Assembly (NCBI GenBank): GCA_000752215.1
Contig: CCFG01000014.1
Location: forward strand, 201,210 to 265,209
DNA: 64,000 nt
DNA from: a bacterium MS4
Lineage (GTDB): Bacteria; Bacillota; Clostridia; Oscillospirales; Acutalibacteraceae
Direction: 5' to 3'
Part shown: piece after piece, positions 52,733-61,164 of the stretch
Layout: each line of letters opens with the position of its first letter
How positions within the stretch are numbered: the stretch's first letter is position 1
Made by a program: the position numbers and the translations under genes
Notes under the pieces: model-generated
Database searches by the model: none
What the model was told of the DNA's origin: nothing
Seen by the model: the letters and a program-made list of their open reading frames with translations, nothing else

Positions 52733-53671
52733 TCAGAACGGGTGCCAGCAACACAGGATTCTGCAGTTTCCTTTTACTTTGCAGGACTTCCGGTCCGCTG
52801 GAAGAAGAACGGTGTGGGTATGATTCATCTGATACCGCCCTTCGGCGGTTTCCACGACGGAGTTCCCTTCCACGGCGGTAAGCGACAGGCAGATGCCGTT
52901 GTTTTCCGGCTCCCATTCGTCCGCGATATCCACGATATCCACGCAGAAGCTAGGGTGGCGGATCGCTTCCCGCACACTGGCGCCGGCGGCCGGCCTACTT
53001 CCCGGCTCGAAATGCCGCACCTCAGGCTGCAGGGCCGGGTCAAGCACATCAAATCCCTTTTCCAGATGCAGCTCTCTGCCGCGCCCATAGTCGTACAGTC
53101 GGTAGGTGATGCCGCCAAAGCTGCCCGCCTCCAGCGCCAGCATGTTTTTGCCGCAGGCGTGCAGCATCCCTGCGGGAATCATGACGAAGTCGCCCTTTTT
53201 CACCGGCACTTTGCGGATATATTGCTCGATCGTGCCGTCGGCGGCGGCTTTGCGCAGCTGCTCTTTGTCCGTTATCGTCGTTCCGGCCACCACATAGGCG
53301 CCTTCGTCGCAGTCCAGAATATACCACGACTCCGACTTCTCAAAATCGTTTTCCACGCGGCTCGCATACTCTTCGCCGGGGTGGACCTGAATGGAAAGAT
53401 CCTCCCGCGCGTCAATATAGGCCACACGCACCAGCTGGTCGGCGGGGTCCCTGCCCAGCAGTTCCCCGTGCCGGAGGCCGATCAGTTCATGAAGGGTTTT
53501 GCCGGCATATTCGCCGCTGAGAATTTTGCTTGTTGTGTTCCGGTAGGCGCTCACCTCCCGGCAGATTCCATACTGCTGTCCTTCGGGGGGCGTGATGCCC
53601 CGAATATCTGTAAGACGGCTGCCGCCCCACACGCTGACGCAGTAACCGGAGATGGGAAGAATCGGTTCCAT
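52733..53671 (-). CDS. manA: Mannose-6-phosphate isomerase, class I
   Basis: 312 residues, ATG 53671 behind GGAGGGCTGAAAA, which lies in the end of the preceding gene. Zinc-site strands: LSIQVHPGEEYASR, then MIPAGMLHACGKNMLALEAG and the GGITYRLYDYGR signature. Length is that of the short Firmicute ManA. Interconverts mannose 6-phosphate and fructose 6-phosphate. Last gene of a leftward PTS operon that also encodes a second class I PMI-type protein and a cupin isomerase; three isomerase-type proteins together is unusual. Confidence 0.92.
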   Translation of the reverse strand: MEPILPISGYCVSVWGGSRLTDIRGITPPEGQQYGICREVSAYRNTTSKILSGEYAGKTLHELIGLRHGELLGRDPADQLVRVAYIDAREDLSIQVHPGEEYASRVENDFEKSESWYILDCDEGAYVVAGTTITDKEQLRKAAADGTIEQYIRKVPVKKGDFVMIPAGMLHACGKNMLALEAGSFGGITYRLYDYGRGRELHLEKGFDVLDPALQPEVRHFEPGSRPAAGASVREAIRHPSFCVDIVDIADEWEPENNGICLSLTAVEGNSVVETAEGRYQMNHTHTVLLPADRKSCKVKGNCRILCCWHPF

Positions 53672-53674
53672 TTT

Positions 53675-54250
53675 TCAGCCCTCCCCGACCCACTGGATTT
53701 CTCCGTTGCGCTTATAGCAGCGGAAAGGAAACGGCTTCTGTTCAATGACGGCGTGGTCCTGCTTGGTGGCGGGCAGGCTGCACGCGGCCACGGCCAGAAC
53801 GCCTTCGCCGGAATTGATGATGCGGTGGGCGTATTTACCGCTGATGTAGTGCAGCGAGCCCGGAAAAATCTTTTCCGCGTAAAATTCGTCCCCGCCGTCC
53901 CAGAACAGCAGAAAACCTTCGCCCTGCAGGCCGTAGTAATATTCGTCGCAGTCGCGGTCAATGTGAAAATGCCCGTGCGTCATGCTGCATTCCCCGTCGA
54001 CGCAGTAAGCTTCCAGATAAGTAATGCCCCACTGCAGATTGCCCTTGACGTAGTCGGTGCGGTGGAAATTCTGATTCGCTACGCGGTAGGCAAGCTGGTC
54101 GCCGAACGCCGCCAGGGCATCCTCATTTTTGTAAATGCCCTTCAGCTCGCTGATTTTTTTCTGGCGCCAGACAACGTTCTGGCCGGAAAGCTCGCAGTCT
54201 TCCCACCATTTCTGTATTCCCTTCGGTTCGCGGATAAAGTCTTCCCTCAT
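53675..54250 (-). CDS. Cupin-type glucose-6-phosphate isomerase
   Basis: 191 residues from ATG 54250 (GAAAGGAACGGAAAATC before it). The cupin metal motif is THGHFHIDRDCDEYYYGLQG EG (His, His, Glu) with the second motif PGSLHYISGKYAHRIINSG. It matches the archaeal/bacterial cupin phosphoglucose isomerase family (about 190 residues), which also isomerises mannose 6-phosphate in some members. Lies between the fused PMI protein and manA; gap to manA is 3 bp. Supplies hexose-phosphate isomerisation to glycolysis. Confidence 0.85.
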   Translation of the reverse strand: MREDFIREPKGIQKWWEDCELSGQNVVWRQKKISELKGIYKNEDALAAFGDQLAYRVANQNFHRTDYVKGNLQWGITYLEAYCVDGECSMTHGHFHIDRDCDEYYYGLQGEGFLLFWDGGDEFYAEKIFPGSLHYISGKYAHRIINSGEGVLAVAACSLPATKQDHAVIEQKPFPFRCYKRNGEIQWVGEG

Positions 54251-54275
54251 GATTTTCCGTTCCTTTCTGAATTCT

Positions 54276-56111
54276 TCAGTCATCGGTTCTGAGCATGGTC
54301 TTGTGGACAACAGCCGGCTGGTAGCCCATATTTTCAATCACATAATCGGTGATGGAAGCCGGAACCACAACGATATCCAGGAATTTCTGCCGGTAGCAGA
54401 ACTCGGGATTGGATTTGGAATAGACCTTCACTTCCTCGCCGTCCACCAAGGTGAGAACGGTAAACTGGCCGTCGTTGGAGAATTCCGCCTTTTTTTCAAG
54501 ATAAAGCTGCTTGGTCTGATAATACATCAAATCGGTTTTTCCTACAATATATTGTTTCCACCCGTCGCCTTCCCCATCGGGAATCGGCTCAATGGCGATG
54601 TTTTCGCGTACCCAATCCGAGGTGCGCTCGGTACGAAGCACCTTCTCACCCATCGCGCTGTGAATCGGGCGGAGGTTGCCTTCGGCATCTCGCCGGTTAT
54701 AATCGTACATTTTATAGGTATAGGAACCGATGGTGAGCGAACCGAGCTCCAGAATCAGCTGGTTGCGGCCGGAGGCGTGGATGGTTCCGCCGGGAATCAT
54801 GACCTGACGGCCGGGAACGGAGTCGATGTGGTTGACATATTTGGCATAGTCCAGGTCGCTGCCGTCCTTTTCGGACTGTTTCGCCAGCGCGACAAATTCG
54901 GCGGGGTCGGCATCTTTGTTGAAGCCGAGATATGTTTTCGCCCCGTGACCGGTGGCAATAACGTAGTAGGCCTCGTCCTGACTGCCTTTTTCATTATAAC
55001 ATTCTTTACAGACCGATTCGTAGGGATGAACCTGAACAGACATGTTGCCGTTGCTGTGGTAGGTATCGTCGTAATTAAACCGGATGGGGAAATAGCCGTC
55101 GAACCGTTCGGTGCATTTTTCACCCATGATCGGCAGAGGGCATTTCTGAATGAAGGTAAAGAACGGAAACTCGACTTCGCGGCCGTCCGCGTCGACTACG
55201 ACACTGACCTCCATCGGGATCATGTCGAATACCCAGGCGATATTTTTGTATTCGGAAGGCAGCCGTCTGACCTTACGGATAAATTCGCCGCCCCAGATGC
55301 CCTCTAGATAGACAGGCTTGGTGCGGAACGGATAGCGGGCCAGGCCGGTCAGGATCGTTTCGAGGTCCCGGCCGCTCATCAGCACAAAATCCTCGTCATG
55401 GTCGCCGCAGATGTAAAAATCGATTTCATTCTGCGTCAGCAGACGTTTGCGGTTTTTCAGAATGATCTCAAAATCCACGAAATAGTTGCGGCGCATCAGT
55501 TCCTCAAACGGGCGCGGGGTTTTGTCCCCCACGTTGATCAGTTTCCCTTCGCGTGCGCGGACGGCGGCCGATTTCGGGGTCACATCAATATAGACCTTCA
55601 GGTCTGTCAGAGCCAAAAAGGTCTCCGACGTGCTGCCGTACCCGATAAAAATCATCAACGTTTTTTCGGGAAGATTCCGCATTTCCTCCAACAGTTTTTC
55701 TGCCTTTCCCCTGTCGATAAAATCGGAGAAGCTTCCCTCGTACAGTTTGCCAAACAGCAGAACGGGGTCTTCCTCGTAATTCAGGGGAAGACACTCCGCC
55801 AGCATGGCGTCCAGTTCTTCGACCGGTTTGTAAACCTCGTCCATGGTGCGCAGGACCACCCGGTAGCCGCGCTGCCGTACGGCCTGCGACAGCGCACCCG
55901 AAAGGTCGCTGAATTTGGCGGAGGCGTAACCGTCCACGGCCACGACACATCCCGATTTTCCGCTTTCCAGCAGGGAAACGGCCTTTTCAGCAATACGCTT
56001 CGCGGACTGCACGGTACCGAAAACAAGATCCTCCCTGACGGATGCCGGGATGTCGGGACGGTTGATTGCGGTGTGGTCATCATAGGCCAGGGGTTTGAAC
56101 ATAAAACTCAT
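54276..56111 (-). CDS. Fusion: kinase-like (uridine-kinase fold) domain plus class I phosphomannose isomerase domain
   Basis: 611 residues, ATG 56111 after AAAGGATTTTGCAAAG. Residues about 1-215 resemble the uridine/phosphoribulokinase family in outline (CVVAVDGYASAKFSDLSGAL at the P-loop place; MDEVYKPVEELDAML; KVYIDVTPKSAAVRAREGKL), but the Walker A GxxxxGK(S/T) is missing, so ATP binding is doubtful. From about 225 the type I PMI follows: MSVQVHPYESVCKEC, MIPGGTIHASGRNQLILELG and YTYKMYDYNRRDA. Twice the length of ordinary ManA and adjacent to one. It may be an isomerase of another sugar phosphate or a regulatory PMI. It sits 151 bp after EIIBC, in the same operon. Confidence 0.8.
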   Translation of the reverse strand: MSFMFKPLAYDDHTAINRPDIPASVREDLVFGTVQSAKRIAEKAVSLLESGKSGCVVAVDGYASAKFSDLSGALSQAVRQRGYRVVLRTMDEVYKPVEELDAMLAECLPLNYEEDPVLLFGKLYEGSFSDFIDRGKAEKLLEEMRNLPEKTLMIFIGYGSTSETFLALTDLKVYIDVTPKSAAVRAREGKLINVGDKTPRPFEELMRRNYFVDFEIILKNRKRLLTQNEIDFYICGDHDEDFVLMSGRDLETILTGLARYPFRTKPVYLEGIWGGEFIRKVRRLPSEYKNIAWVFDMIPMEVSVVVDADGREVEFPFFTFIQKCPLPIMGEKCTERFDGYFPIRFNYDDTYHSNGNMSVQVHPYESVCKECYNEKGSQDEAYYVIATGHGAKTYLGFNKDADPAEFVALAKQSEKDGSDLDYAKYVNHIDSVPGRQVMIPGGTIHASGRNQLILELGSLTIGSYTYKMYDYNRRDAEGNLRPIHSAMGEKVLRTERTSDWVRENIAIEPIPDGEGDGWKQYIVGKTDLMYYQTKQLYLEKKAEFSNDGQFTVLTLVDGEEVKVYSKSNPEFCYRQKFLDIVVVPASITDYVIENMGYQPAVVHKTMLRTDD

Positions 56112-56262
56112 CTTTGCAAAATCCTTTCTAAATTCAATTTAATATGATATCAGGTTGTTGACTGTAACTTCAGTGGCTTGCCGGGAAAGCCCGCTGCCGG
56201 AAAAAGGAGCTCCCGAAGGCTCCCGTTCCGGCATTGGGCCACAGAATATTTCAGTTCCGGCT

Positions 56263-57651
56263 TTACCGATCTCCGCCGAACGCGTCAAGCGCCTCTTTTT
56301 TCGCACCGACAGACCAGGTAAACAGGAAGCCTCCGGCGATGGAAAGAGCATAGGCGGCCAGGTACGCCAATGGATTGGTGTTGACAAGAACGCCGAGGAT
56401 TCCGGAAACGCTGACGGTAACGGCGCCCGAGTGGGGGAAGAAGCCGAGGAGAGCACCGCCCAGAGCGGCGCCGGCGCAGGCCGTAAAGAATACGCGGCCC
56501 AGCGGAAGGCTGACGCCGAAAATCAGCGGTTCACCGATGCCGAGGATACCGGCGGGGAGACCGCCCTTTACGGCATTGTGCAGGCTTTTGTTCTTCCGGT
56601 ATTTAAAGAACAGGGCAATGGCTGCACCCACCTGTCCGCCGCCCGCCATGGAGTCGAAGGCGTAAATCGGTGTGTAGCCAAGCTGCTGGATCAGGGAAAG
56701 ATGGATGGGAGTAAGACCCTGATGCATGCCCGTCATAACCAGCGGCAGGAACGTGAAGGCAATCACCGCGCCGCCAAGCGGTCCCGCGTTGTTTACCAGC
56801 CACAGCAGCACATTGGTGATGCCGGTTGTCAGAATGCCGCATACCGGCTGGATGATGAACAGCGTTGCAAGACCGACGACCAGGATCGCCCCGAGAGAAG
56901 GCAAGTGGATTTTCAGGGAATCCGGGCAGTGGTCCTTGATCCATTTTTCCACAACGGCAATCAGCGCACCGGCCGCGAGCGCCGCAAGCGTACCGCCCTT
57001 GCCGTTGGTGAAGGCAAGACCGAAAAAGCCCATCGAAACGCCCGCAAGATTCCCTACGTTTGTGACGATGCCGCCGGCGATCAGGCCGAGATACGGATTG
57101 CCGCCCATGACTTTCGCCGCCTGGCAGCCGACCGCGATGTTCAGATACGTAAAGAACGTGGAGCACAGAACCGTCAGCGCCGCCATGAATACGGAGCCGC
57201 CGTCCGCGACCGCAGCCGGGTTAAAGGCAGCCGTACCCGTGAGGGTGAATATGAGCACGAAAACCTGCCTGATACCGTAAAGCAGACCGGCTCCGGCAAA
57301 GATCGAAACGAGGGGTACGAATACGTTGGAGAAAAATTCAAAAATGCCTTTTGACTTTTTCTTGTGCATCAGCGCTCCATCCTGTTTTGCCTCCGAATAA
57401 TTCAGCCCGTCCATCTGTTTCAGTTCCGTACAGATTTTGTCCGCCACGCCCGGACCGAGAATTACCTGAGGCTCTTCGGGCGTCCCAACGACCCCCATCA
57501 CTCCCTTGATCTTCAGCAGAGCATCCTTTTTCACTTTGTCGGCGTCCCGAACCTGTACCCTCAGTCTGGTCATACAGTTTTCCAGTTCTGCGATGTTTGC
57601 CGCTCCTCCAAGACATTCCAGAATTTCCTGTGCTAAGGTCTTTGCTTCCAT
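56263..57651 (-). CDS. PTS EIIBC permease, glucose/sucrose superfamily
   Basis: 462 residues, ATG 57651 behind GTAGGGAGGAAAACAT. EIIB at 1-80 with phospho-Cys26 in ELENCMTRLRV; EIIC from about 100 with ten or so helices and the conserved GIGEPLIFGVSLPLGRVFF loop. No EIIA domain; the free EIIA at 51129 would serve. This architecture is shared by MurP (N-acetylmuramate), sucrose and alpha-glucoside permeases; the RpiR/MurR regulator fits, but no MurQ etherase is nearby. The PMI genes suggest that mannose or a manno-glycoside is the sugar. The substrate is inferred, not proven. Confidence 0.92.
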   Translation of the reverse strand: MEAKTLAQEILECLGGAANIAELENCMTRLRVQVRDADKVKKDALLKIKGVMGVVGTPEEPQVILGPGVADKICTELKQMDGLNYSEAKQDGALMHKKKSKGIFEFFSNVFVPLVSIFAGAGLLYGIRQVFVLIFTLTGTAAFNPAAVADGGSVFMAALTVLCSTFFTYLNIAVGCQAAKVMGGNPYLGLIAGGIVTNVGNLAGVSMGFFGLAFTNGKGGTLAALAAGALIAVVEKWIKDHCPDSLKIHLPSLGAILVVGLATLFIIQPVCGILTTGITNVLLWLVNNAGPLGGAVIAFTFLPLVMTGMHQGLTPIHLSLIQQLGYTPIYAFDSMAGGGQVGAAIALFFKYRKNKSLHNAVKGGLPAGILGIGEPLIFGVSLPLGRVFFTACAGAALGGALLGFFPHSGAVTVSVSGILGVLVNTNPLAYLAAYALSIAGGFLFTWSVGAKKEALDAFGGDR

Positions 57652-58228
57652 ATGTTTTCCTCCCTACAACTATGTAATTGAAAATCGGATCGGGAACCGC
57701 CCTTCGCATATATTATAACACTTATGAAACAGAATTCCATTATGAATTGAAACAAAATTTTATTTTGTCCATTGGTCGTTTTCCACATATTTCAGTTTAA
57801 ATAAATCTAATTTTTAAAATTAGTCCTGTAAAATCAGTTTTTGCGGGATATATTTGTGAAACTTTATTTTATATTTGGATCTTTTGTTTCTGCTCCGGTC
57901 GGTATTTTCTGCCTGAATTCGAACATAGTTCCATCTATGCACACTTTCTTTTTCCGGCCATCGGGTGCTGTACCCGGAAGCTTATGTTTCTTCCCCGCCA
58001 TGTCCCCCGGATAGGAAGGCAACGGATTTATTTTGTTGAATTCGTACAGCATATAAAATAGAATTTTGTTTTATATATTGATGAAATTTTATTCTATCCA
58101 TGCTATAATAGCTTTGAAAATTGGTTGGAGCCTGCCTTTCAAATCATCACGTTCAAGCACTGGTATCCGGTTCCGGTTCCCTATCAAAAACACATAGACC
58201 GGCTGAATTTTTACTATTCTATACTATT
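57652..58228. promoter_or_regulatory. Divergent control region with AT-rich repeated motifs (candidate RpiR sites)
   Basis: Between EIIBC and the glycosidase gene. The motif GAAA..(A)AATTTTAT occurs several times: TGAAACAAAATTTTATTTTG at 57738-57757, GAAACTTTATTTTATATTTG near 57859, GAAATTTTATTCTAT near 58083-58097, and inverted as ATAGAATTTTGTTTTAT near 58056-58072. The last two face each other as ATAGAAT...ATTCTAT. RpiR proteins bind such AT-rich dyads. A 62-codon leftward frame at 57864-58052 has no ribosome site and no recognisable motif; I do not call it. Confidence 0.45.
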
Positions 58229-58325
58229 TACAGCTATTCCATCTCAGTTTGCGAGGCAAAACACGTCCCCGCCGTAAGCGGGAGAGGAGCGCAACCTTGC
58301 TGCAGAATCAACAGGAAATGCTGTA
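58229..58325. repeat. Palindromic repeat family, full copy B
   Basis: 97 bp, TACAGCTATTCCATCTCAGT...ACAGGAAATGCTGTA, with central CCCCGCC...GGCGGG-like stem interrupted as CCCCGCCGTAAGCGGGAG. It sits 33 bp before the glycosidase start. Confidence 0.8.
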
Positions 58326-58358
58326 ACGAAATTAAATTTTATGTAAAAGGAGAAAAAT

Positions 58359-59726
58359 ATGGAGATCAAGGTGGACGCAAACAGAGTCATGAGAGAGTGG
58401 CCACACGTCGAAAAGTACCATAACACCACATTAAGGTACACCCCGGATAAACGTTTTCCGGAGGCAATGGAGGCATATATCGGACGCCCCGAGATGATTC
58501 GCCTGTTCATTACATTGGATGAGGTATGGGACTACCGTGATAATACCTATCACTGGAATTATTTGATTGGAGAAAACCGCTATCAGGACGACCCGAATCA
58601 TTATCATTACGACTGGCCTCTAACCGTTCCTTCCCCGCTGGGAGTTCATGTTGAAGAATATCTGACGTCTCACGCGGCCTGTGCGGACACGGTCCTTTTG
58701 AATATCCGCAGATATGAGCGGGAGGTGACCGACGGCCTTGTTTCGTTTGATCAATATGAAGAGGTATTTAAGAAAGTAGTCGAGCACTATAAAGCCCTGT
58801 GTCCAAATATTGTCTATATTGAGTGCTGTAACGAAGTTGAAATTCCAAATTTCGGCGAACTGACCATGCCGGAATTTTATAATCTGTACAAGAGAGCCTA
58901 TCGGGCGATTGAGCAACTGAATGCAGAACACTCCTACGAGACACCGTTGCTGGTCGGCGGTTTCGGGATGTCCGCGGGAATGACAAACTGGAAATACTGG
59001 GATGAATTTTTAGAGATCCTTGCAAAGGATAAGGACCGTAAAATTGACTTTTATTCCATGCACGAGTATCATACCAATCCCGGAAGAATTCTTCAATTCT
59101 ATGTCCGTCATGAAGCGAAGATCAAAGAACTGAACCTGCCTGATCTGCCGCTTCTGATGACGGAATATGGGTTGAGAACCGGAGTGGGCGACGCGGGAAG
59201 ACCGAACAACCTTCAAAATGCCAGCGGAGAGATCGCCGGAATGATTTTAGGCTCCTATTGCAAGAATCTCAAGATGTTTCCATGGTGCTCCTTCCACAAT
59301 CCAAATCAGCAGCTTGGGCGCACGATGTTTGTCCTGAATGATCAGAATCAGTATGTTCCGACCCCGAGCGGACATGTGATGAAAATGCTCCATATGCTTG
59401 GAAACAGGGAACTTCTGATTGAAGGTTACGTCAATGACAACTGCGTAGCAACCATGGATGGGCAGGGGGCTATTCAGATTTTGGCAGCCAATCCCGGAGC
59501 TCAGATCAATGACTATGAACTGGAGATTTTCGGTCTGAAGGAAGGAATCTATCTGCTGACTGAGTATTATGTTGACGGGCAGCATAACAACTGGATCAGC
59601 GATCACTCGTTAACCGGTCTGTCTGTTACCGGGAGCAAAAGCGTCGCGGTGAAGGACCGGCTGAAGGAAAGCATACGGATGATGAACGATTCTTTCTGCC
59701 TCTTTACGATTGAAAAGCAGCCCTGA
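58359..59726 (+). CDS. Clan GH-A glycoside hydrolase (GH39-like), cytoplasmic
   Basis: 455 residues, ATG 58359 behind AAAAGGAGAAAAAT. No signal peptide. A (beta/alpha)8 barrel to about 345: acid/base Glu159 follows Asn in IECCNEVEIP (the clan GH-A NE motif), nucleophile Glu269 in LPLLMTEYGLR. A small beta-sandwich closes the protein (ELEIFGLKEGIYLLTEYYV). Closest in shape to GH39/xylosidase-like enzymes; the exact family is unsure. Cytoplasmic location next to the PTS suggests it cleaves a phosphorylated or imported disaccharide. Ends at terminator 59747-59800. Confidence 0.75.
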   Translation: MEIKVDANRVMREWPHVEKYHNTTLRYTPDKRFPEAMEAYIGRPEMIRLFITLDEVWDYRDNTYHWNYLIGENRYQDDPNHYHYDWPLTVPSPLGVHVEEYLTSHAACADTVLLNIRRYEREVTDGLVSFDQYEEVFKKVVEHYKALCPNIVYIECCNEVEIPNFGELTMPEFYNLYKRAYRAIEQLNAEHSYETPLLVGGFGMSAGMTNWKYWDEFLEILAKDKDRKIDFYSMHEYHTNPGRILQFYVRHEAKIKELNLPDLPLLMTEYGLRTGVGDAGRPNNLQNASGEIAGMILGSYCKNLKMFPWCSFHNPNQQLGRTMFVLNDQNQYVPTPSGHVMKMLHMLGNRELLIEGYVNDNCVATMDGQGAIQILAANPGAQINDYELEIFGLKEGIYLLTEYYVDGQHNNWISDHSLTGLSVTGSKSVAVKDRLKESIRMMNDSFCLFTIEKQP

Positions 59727-59746
59727 CCAACCCATCCTGAAGATGA

Positions 59747-59800
59747 AATGCACCCCAAAGGCCAAACGGCAAAATATGCCGAATACCTTTGGGGTGCATT
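59747..59800. terminator. Bidirectional terminator
   Basis: AATGCACCCCAAAGG (59747-59761) and CCTTTGGGGTGCATT (59786-59800), a perfect 15-bp stem with a smaller CGGC...GCCG hairpin in its loop. Lies between converging genes. Confidence 0.85.
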
Positions 59801-59827
59801 GATATTGTCCGGAAGTTCGTGCATGAC

Positions 59828-60442
59828 CTAATCCTTCGGATCTGATTTTTTTGTACCGGAAATGAGGTAAATTTCAGAAGTGTCGATTAACATATCCACA
59901 TGAAAGCAGCGGAAAAATACTTCGGCTTCCTCTTTCGCAGGACGCAAAGGCCACGAAATCCGGCTCACTGTATCACCCGAATGACAGTGATTGATAGAGC
60001 TTCTGCCCTCGCTGTGAGCAATGACGAATCTTCCGTCCGGCCTCAGCATACTTGCCAGATGCTCCGCAAGCTTTGGTTTATCAGGAAAGTGGGGATAGGC
60101 GCTGAATATCAGAGCTGTGTCAAATCCGGTCTCATGTATGTCAAACAAGTCCGAGGCAAGCAGCCGCAAACGGGAATCCGCAAATTTGCTTCGAGCCTTG
60201 GATATCATTTCGCCCGAAAGGTCAATACCCAAAACAGAAGCGGGGTTGCGTGAAAGGATTTCGGGGAACAATACGCCGGTCCCACAGGCGATATCCACCA
60301 CCCGCGACCCGGCCTTTATTGCCGACAAGGTGACGATCGATGCAATTTTTTCTTTGTCGAACGTACAATGATTGTCCCAATTTTCTGCGCATCCGTCAAA
60401 GAACTGTTTGATTTCATTTCGTTGATTTAAATATTCGCTCAT
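59828..60442 (-). CDS. Class I SAM-dependent methyltransferase
   Basis: 204 residues. Motif I VVDIACGTGVLFPEIL, post-I VLGIDLSGEMISKA, motif II-like FDTALIFSAYPHF, and AEHLASMLRPDGRFVIAHSE. UbiE/Methyltransf_11 type. Only 3 bp after the ECF S-component gene, so the two are co-transcribed. It probably methylates, or uses SAM on, the vitamin or precursor imported by that transporter. HSEGRSSINHCHSGDTV near 145-160 is a Met_biotin/ubiE-like loop seen in cofactor-associated methyltransferases of anaerobes. Substrate unknown. Confidence 0.85.
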   Translation of the reverse strand: MSEYLNQRNEIKQFFDGCAENWDNHCTFDKEKIASIVTLSAIKAGSRVVDIACGTGVLFPEILSRNPASVLGIDLSGEMISKARSKFADSRLRLLASDLFDIHETGFDTALIFSAYPHFPDKPKLAEHLASMLRPDGRFVIAHSEGRSSINHCHSGDTVSRISWPLRPAKEEAEVFFRCFHVDMLIDTSEIYLISGTKKSDPKD

Positions 60443-60445
60443 GTT

Positions 60446-60973
60446 TTACGCTCTTTCCCTCCGTATCATTTTAGCCTTCTCCAAGGCCAGAATAAAGATC
60501 GGAATCAGAAGCATTTGGATAATAATTCCCGGCAGTGCCACGACAAAGGAAGCTGAAATAAATGCGGCAAAGCCGTAAGGCTTGCCTGCAATGTTCATAA
60601 ACACAGCGTTTGCCAGACCGGATACAATCCGTCCGCCAAGCATTGCGCCAATAAGCGCGGGGTAGACATTCCAGCGGAGCTTTTGATAAAAGAATCCGGT
60701 CAGCGCGCCGTAAGCGCAAAGCTCAAGCATCATGGCCGCAGCCGTCGGGAAAATGGGAGGCATGCCAGTCAGGACAGAAGAGAAAAGCGGTACGATAAAC
60801 CCGCATACCGCTCCATACGGCCATCCGAAAATCAATCCGCAAAGTAAGACGGGAATGTGTATTGGCAAAAAGGTCGGTCCGGCGCCGATCATATGGAAAA
60901 AGGTGGGAAGCAGAATTCCGAGCGCGATACAGAGCGCCGTTCCGGTCAGATTTACTGTCGTTGTTTTTTTCAT
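60446..60973 (-). CDS. ECF transporter substrate-binding (S) component
   Basis: 175 residues, six hydrophobic helices, ATG 60973 after AAGGAGACTACC. The N terminus KKTTTVNLTGTALCIALGIL is the typical S-component first helix with the AxxxA packing segment; GAGPTFLPIHIPVLLCGLIF and TAAAMMLELCAYGALTGF complete the ligand loop region. Known: S components capture a vitamin and dock on a shared EcfAAT module encoded elsewhere. The vitamin is unidentified. Leader of about 155 nt with a terminator-like hairpin (61038-61077) suggests control by a small-molecule-sensing RNA. Confidence 0.85.
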   Translation of the reverse strand: MKKTTTVNLTGTALCIALGILLPTFFHMIGAGPTFLPIHIPVLLCGLIFGWPYGAVCGFIVPLFSSVLTGMPPIFPTAAAMMLELCAYGALTGFFYQKLRWNVYPALIGAMLGGRIVSGLANAVFMNIAGKPYGFAAFISASFVVALPGIIIQMLLIPIFILALEKAKMIRRERA

Positions 60974-61027
60974 GGTAGTCTCCTTAACAAGTTATCATTG
61001 GAGCAAACAAATCTTTACTATCCTCCT

Positions 61028-61077
61028 AAATAAAAATACCATGAAAAGAGCCGTTTCGTACGGCATCCCTTCATGGT
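61028..61077 (-). terminator. Attenuator-like hairpin in the leader of the ECF/methyltransferase operon
   Basis: On the minus strand ACCATGAAGGGATGCCG / CGGCTCTTTTCATGGT (61038-61077), nearly continuous stem, followed by ATTTTTATTT. It sits about 55 bp before the ATG and downstream of a promoter at 61135-61163, so transcription must pass it. A second CATGAAGG lies upstream (about 61109-61116) and could pair with TTCATGG instead, providing an alternative fold. Confidence 0.6.
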
Positions 61078-61134
61078 TGTGTGCTAATAAATAAGTGAAG
61101 ATTTTAAAGCCTTCATGACTTTGTTAACATTATT

Positions 61135-61163
61135 ATTTTAATATAAAATATGGAAAAAGTCAA
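61135..61163 (-). promoter_or_regulatory. Promoter of the ECF/methyltransferase operon
   Basis: Leftward TTGACT (61158-61163), 17-bp spacer, TAAAAT (61135-61140). Start near 61128. Confidence 0.7.
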
Positions 61164-61164
61164 T

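Noticed and set aside
52724-54292. 522-codon rightward open frame across manA and the cupin isomerase
   Set aside because: Antisense to two clear enzymes with metal-site motifs; no ribosome site; composition is that of a GC-rich shadow frame.
54135-55307. 390-codon rightward frame across the PMI fusion gene
   Set aside because: Antisense to conserved isomerase motifs; no start signal.
56155-57354. 399-codon rightward frame across EIIBC
   Set aside because: Antisense to a well-supported permease; extremely charged, shadow-type composition.
57864-58052. 62-codon leftward frame in the EIIBC/glycosidase gap
   Set aside because: No ribosome site or motif; overlaps likely operator sequence.
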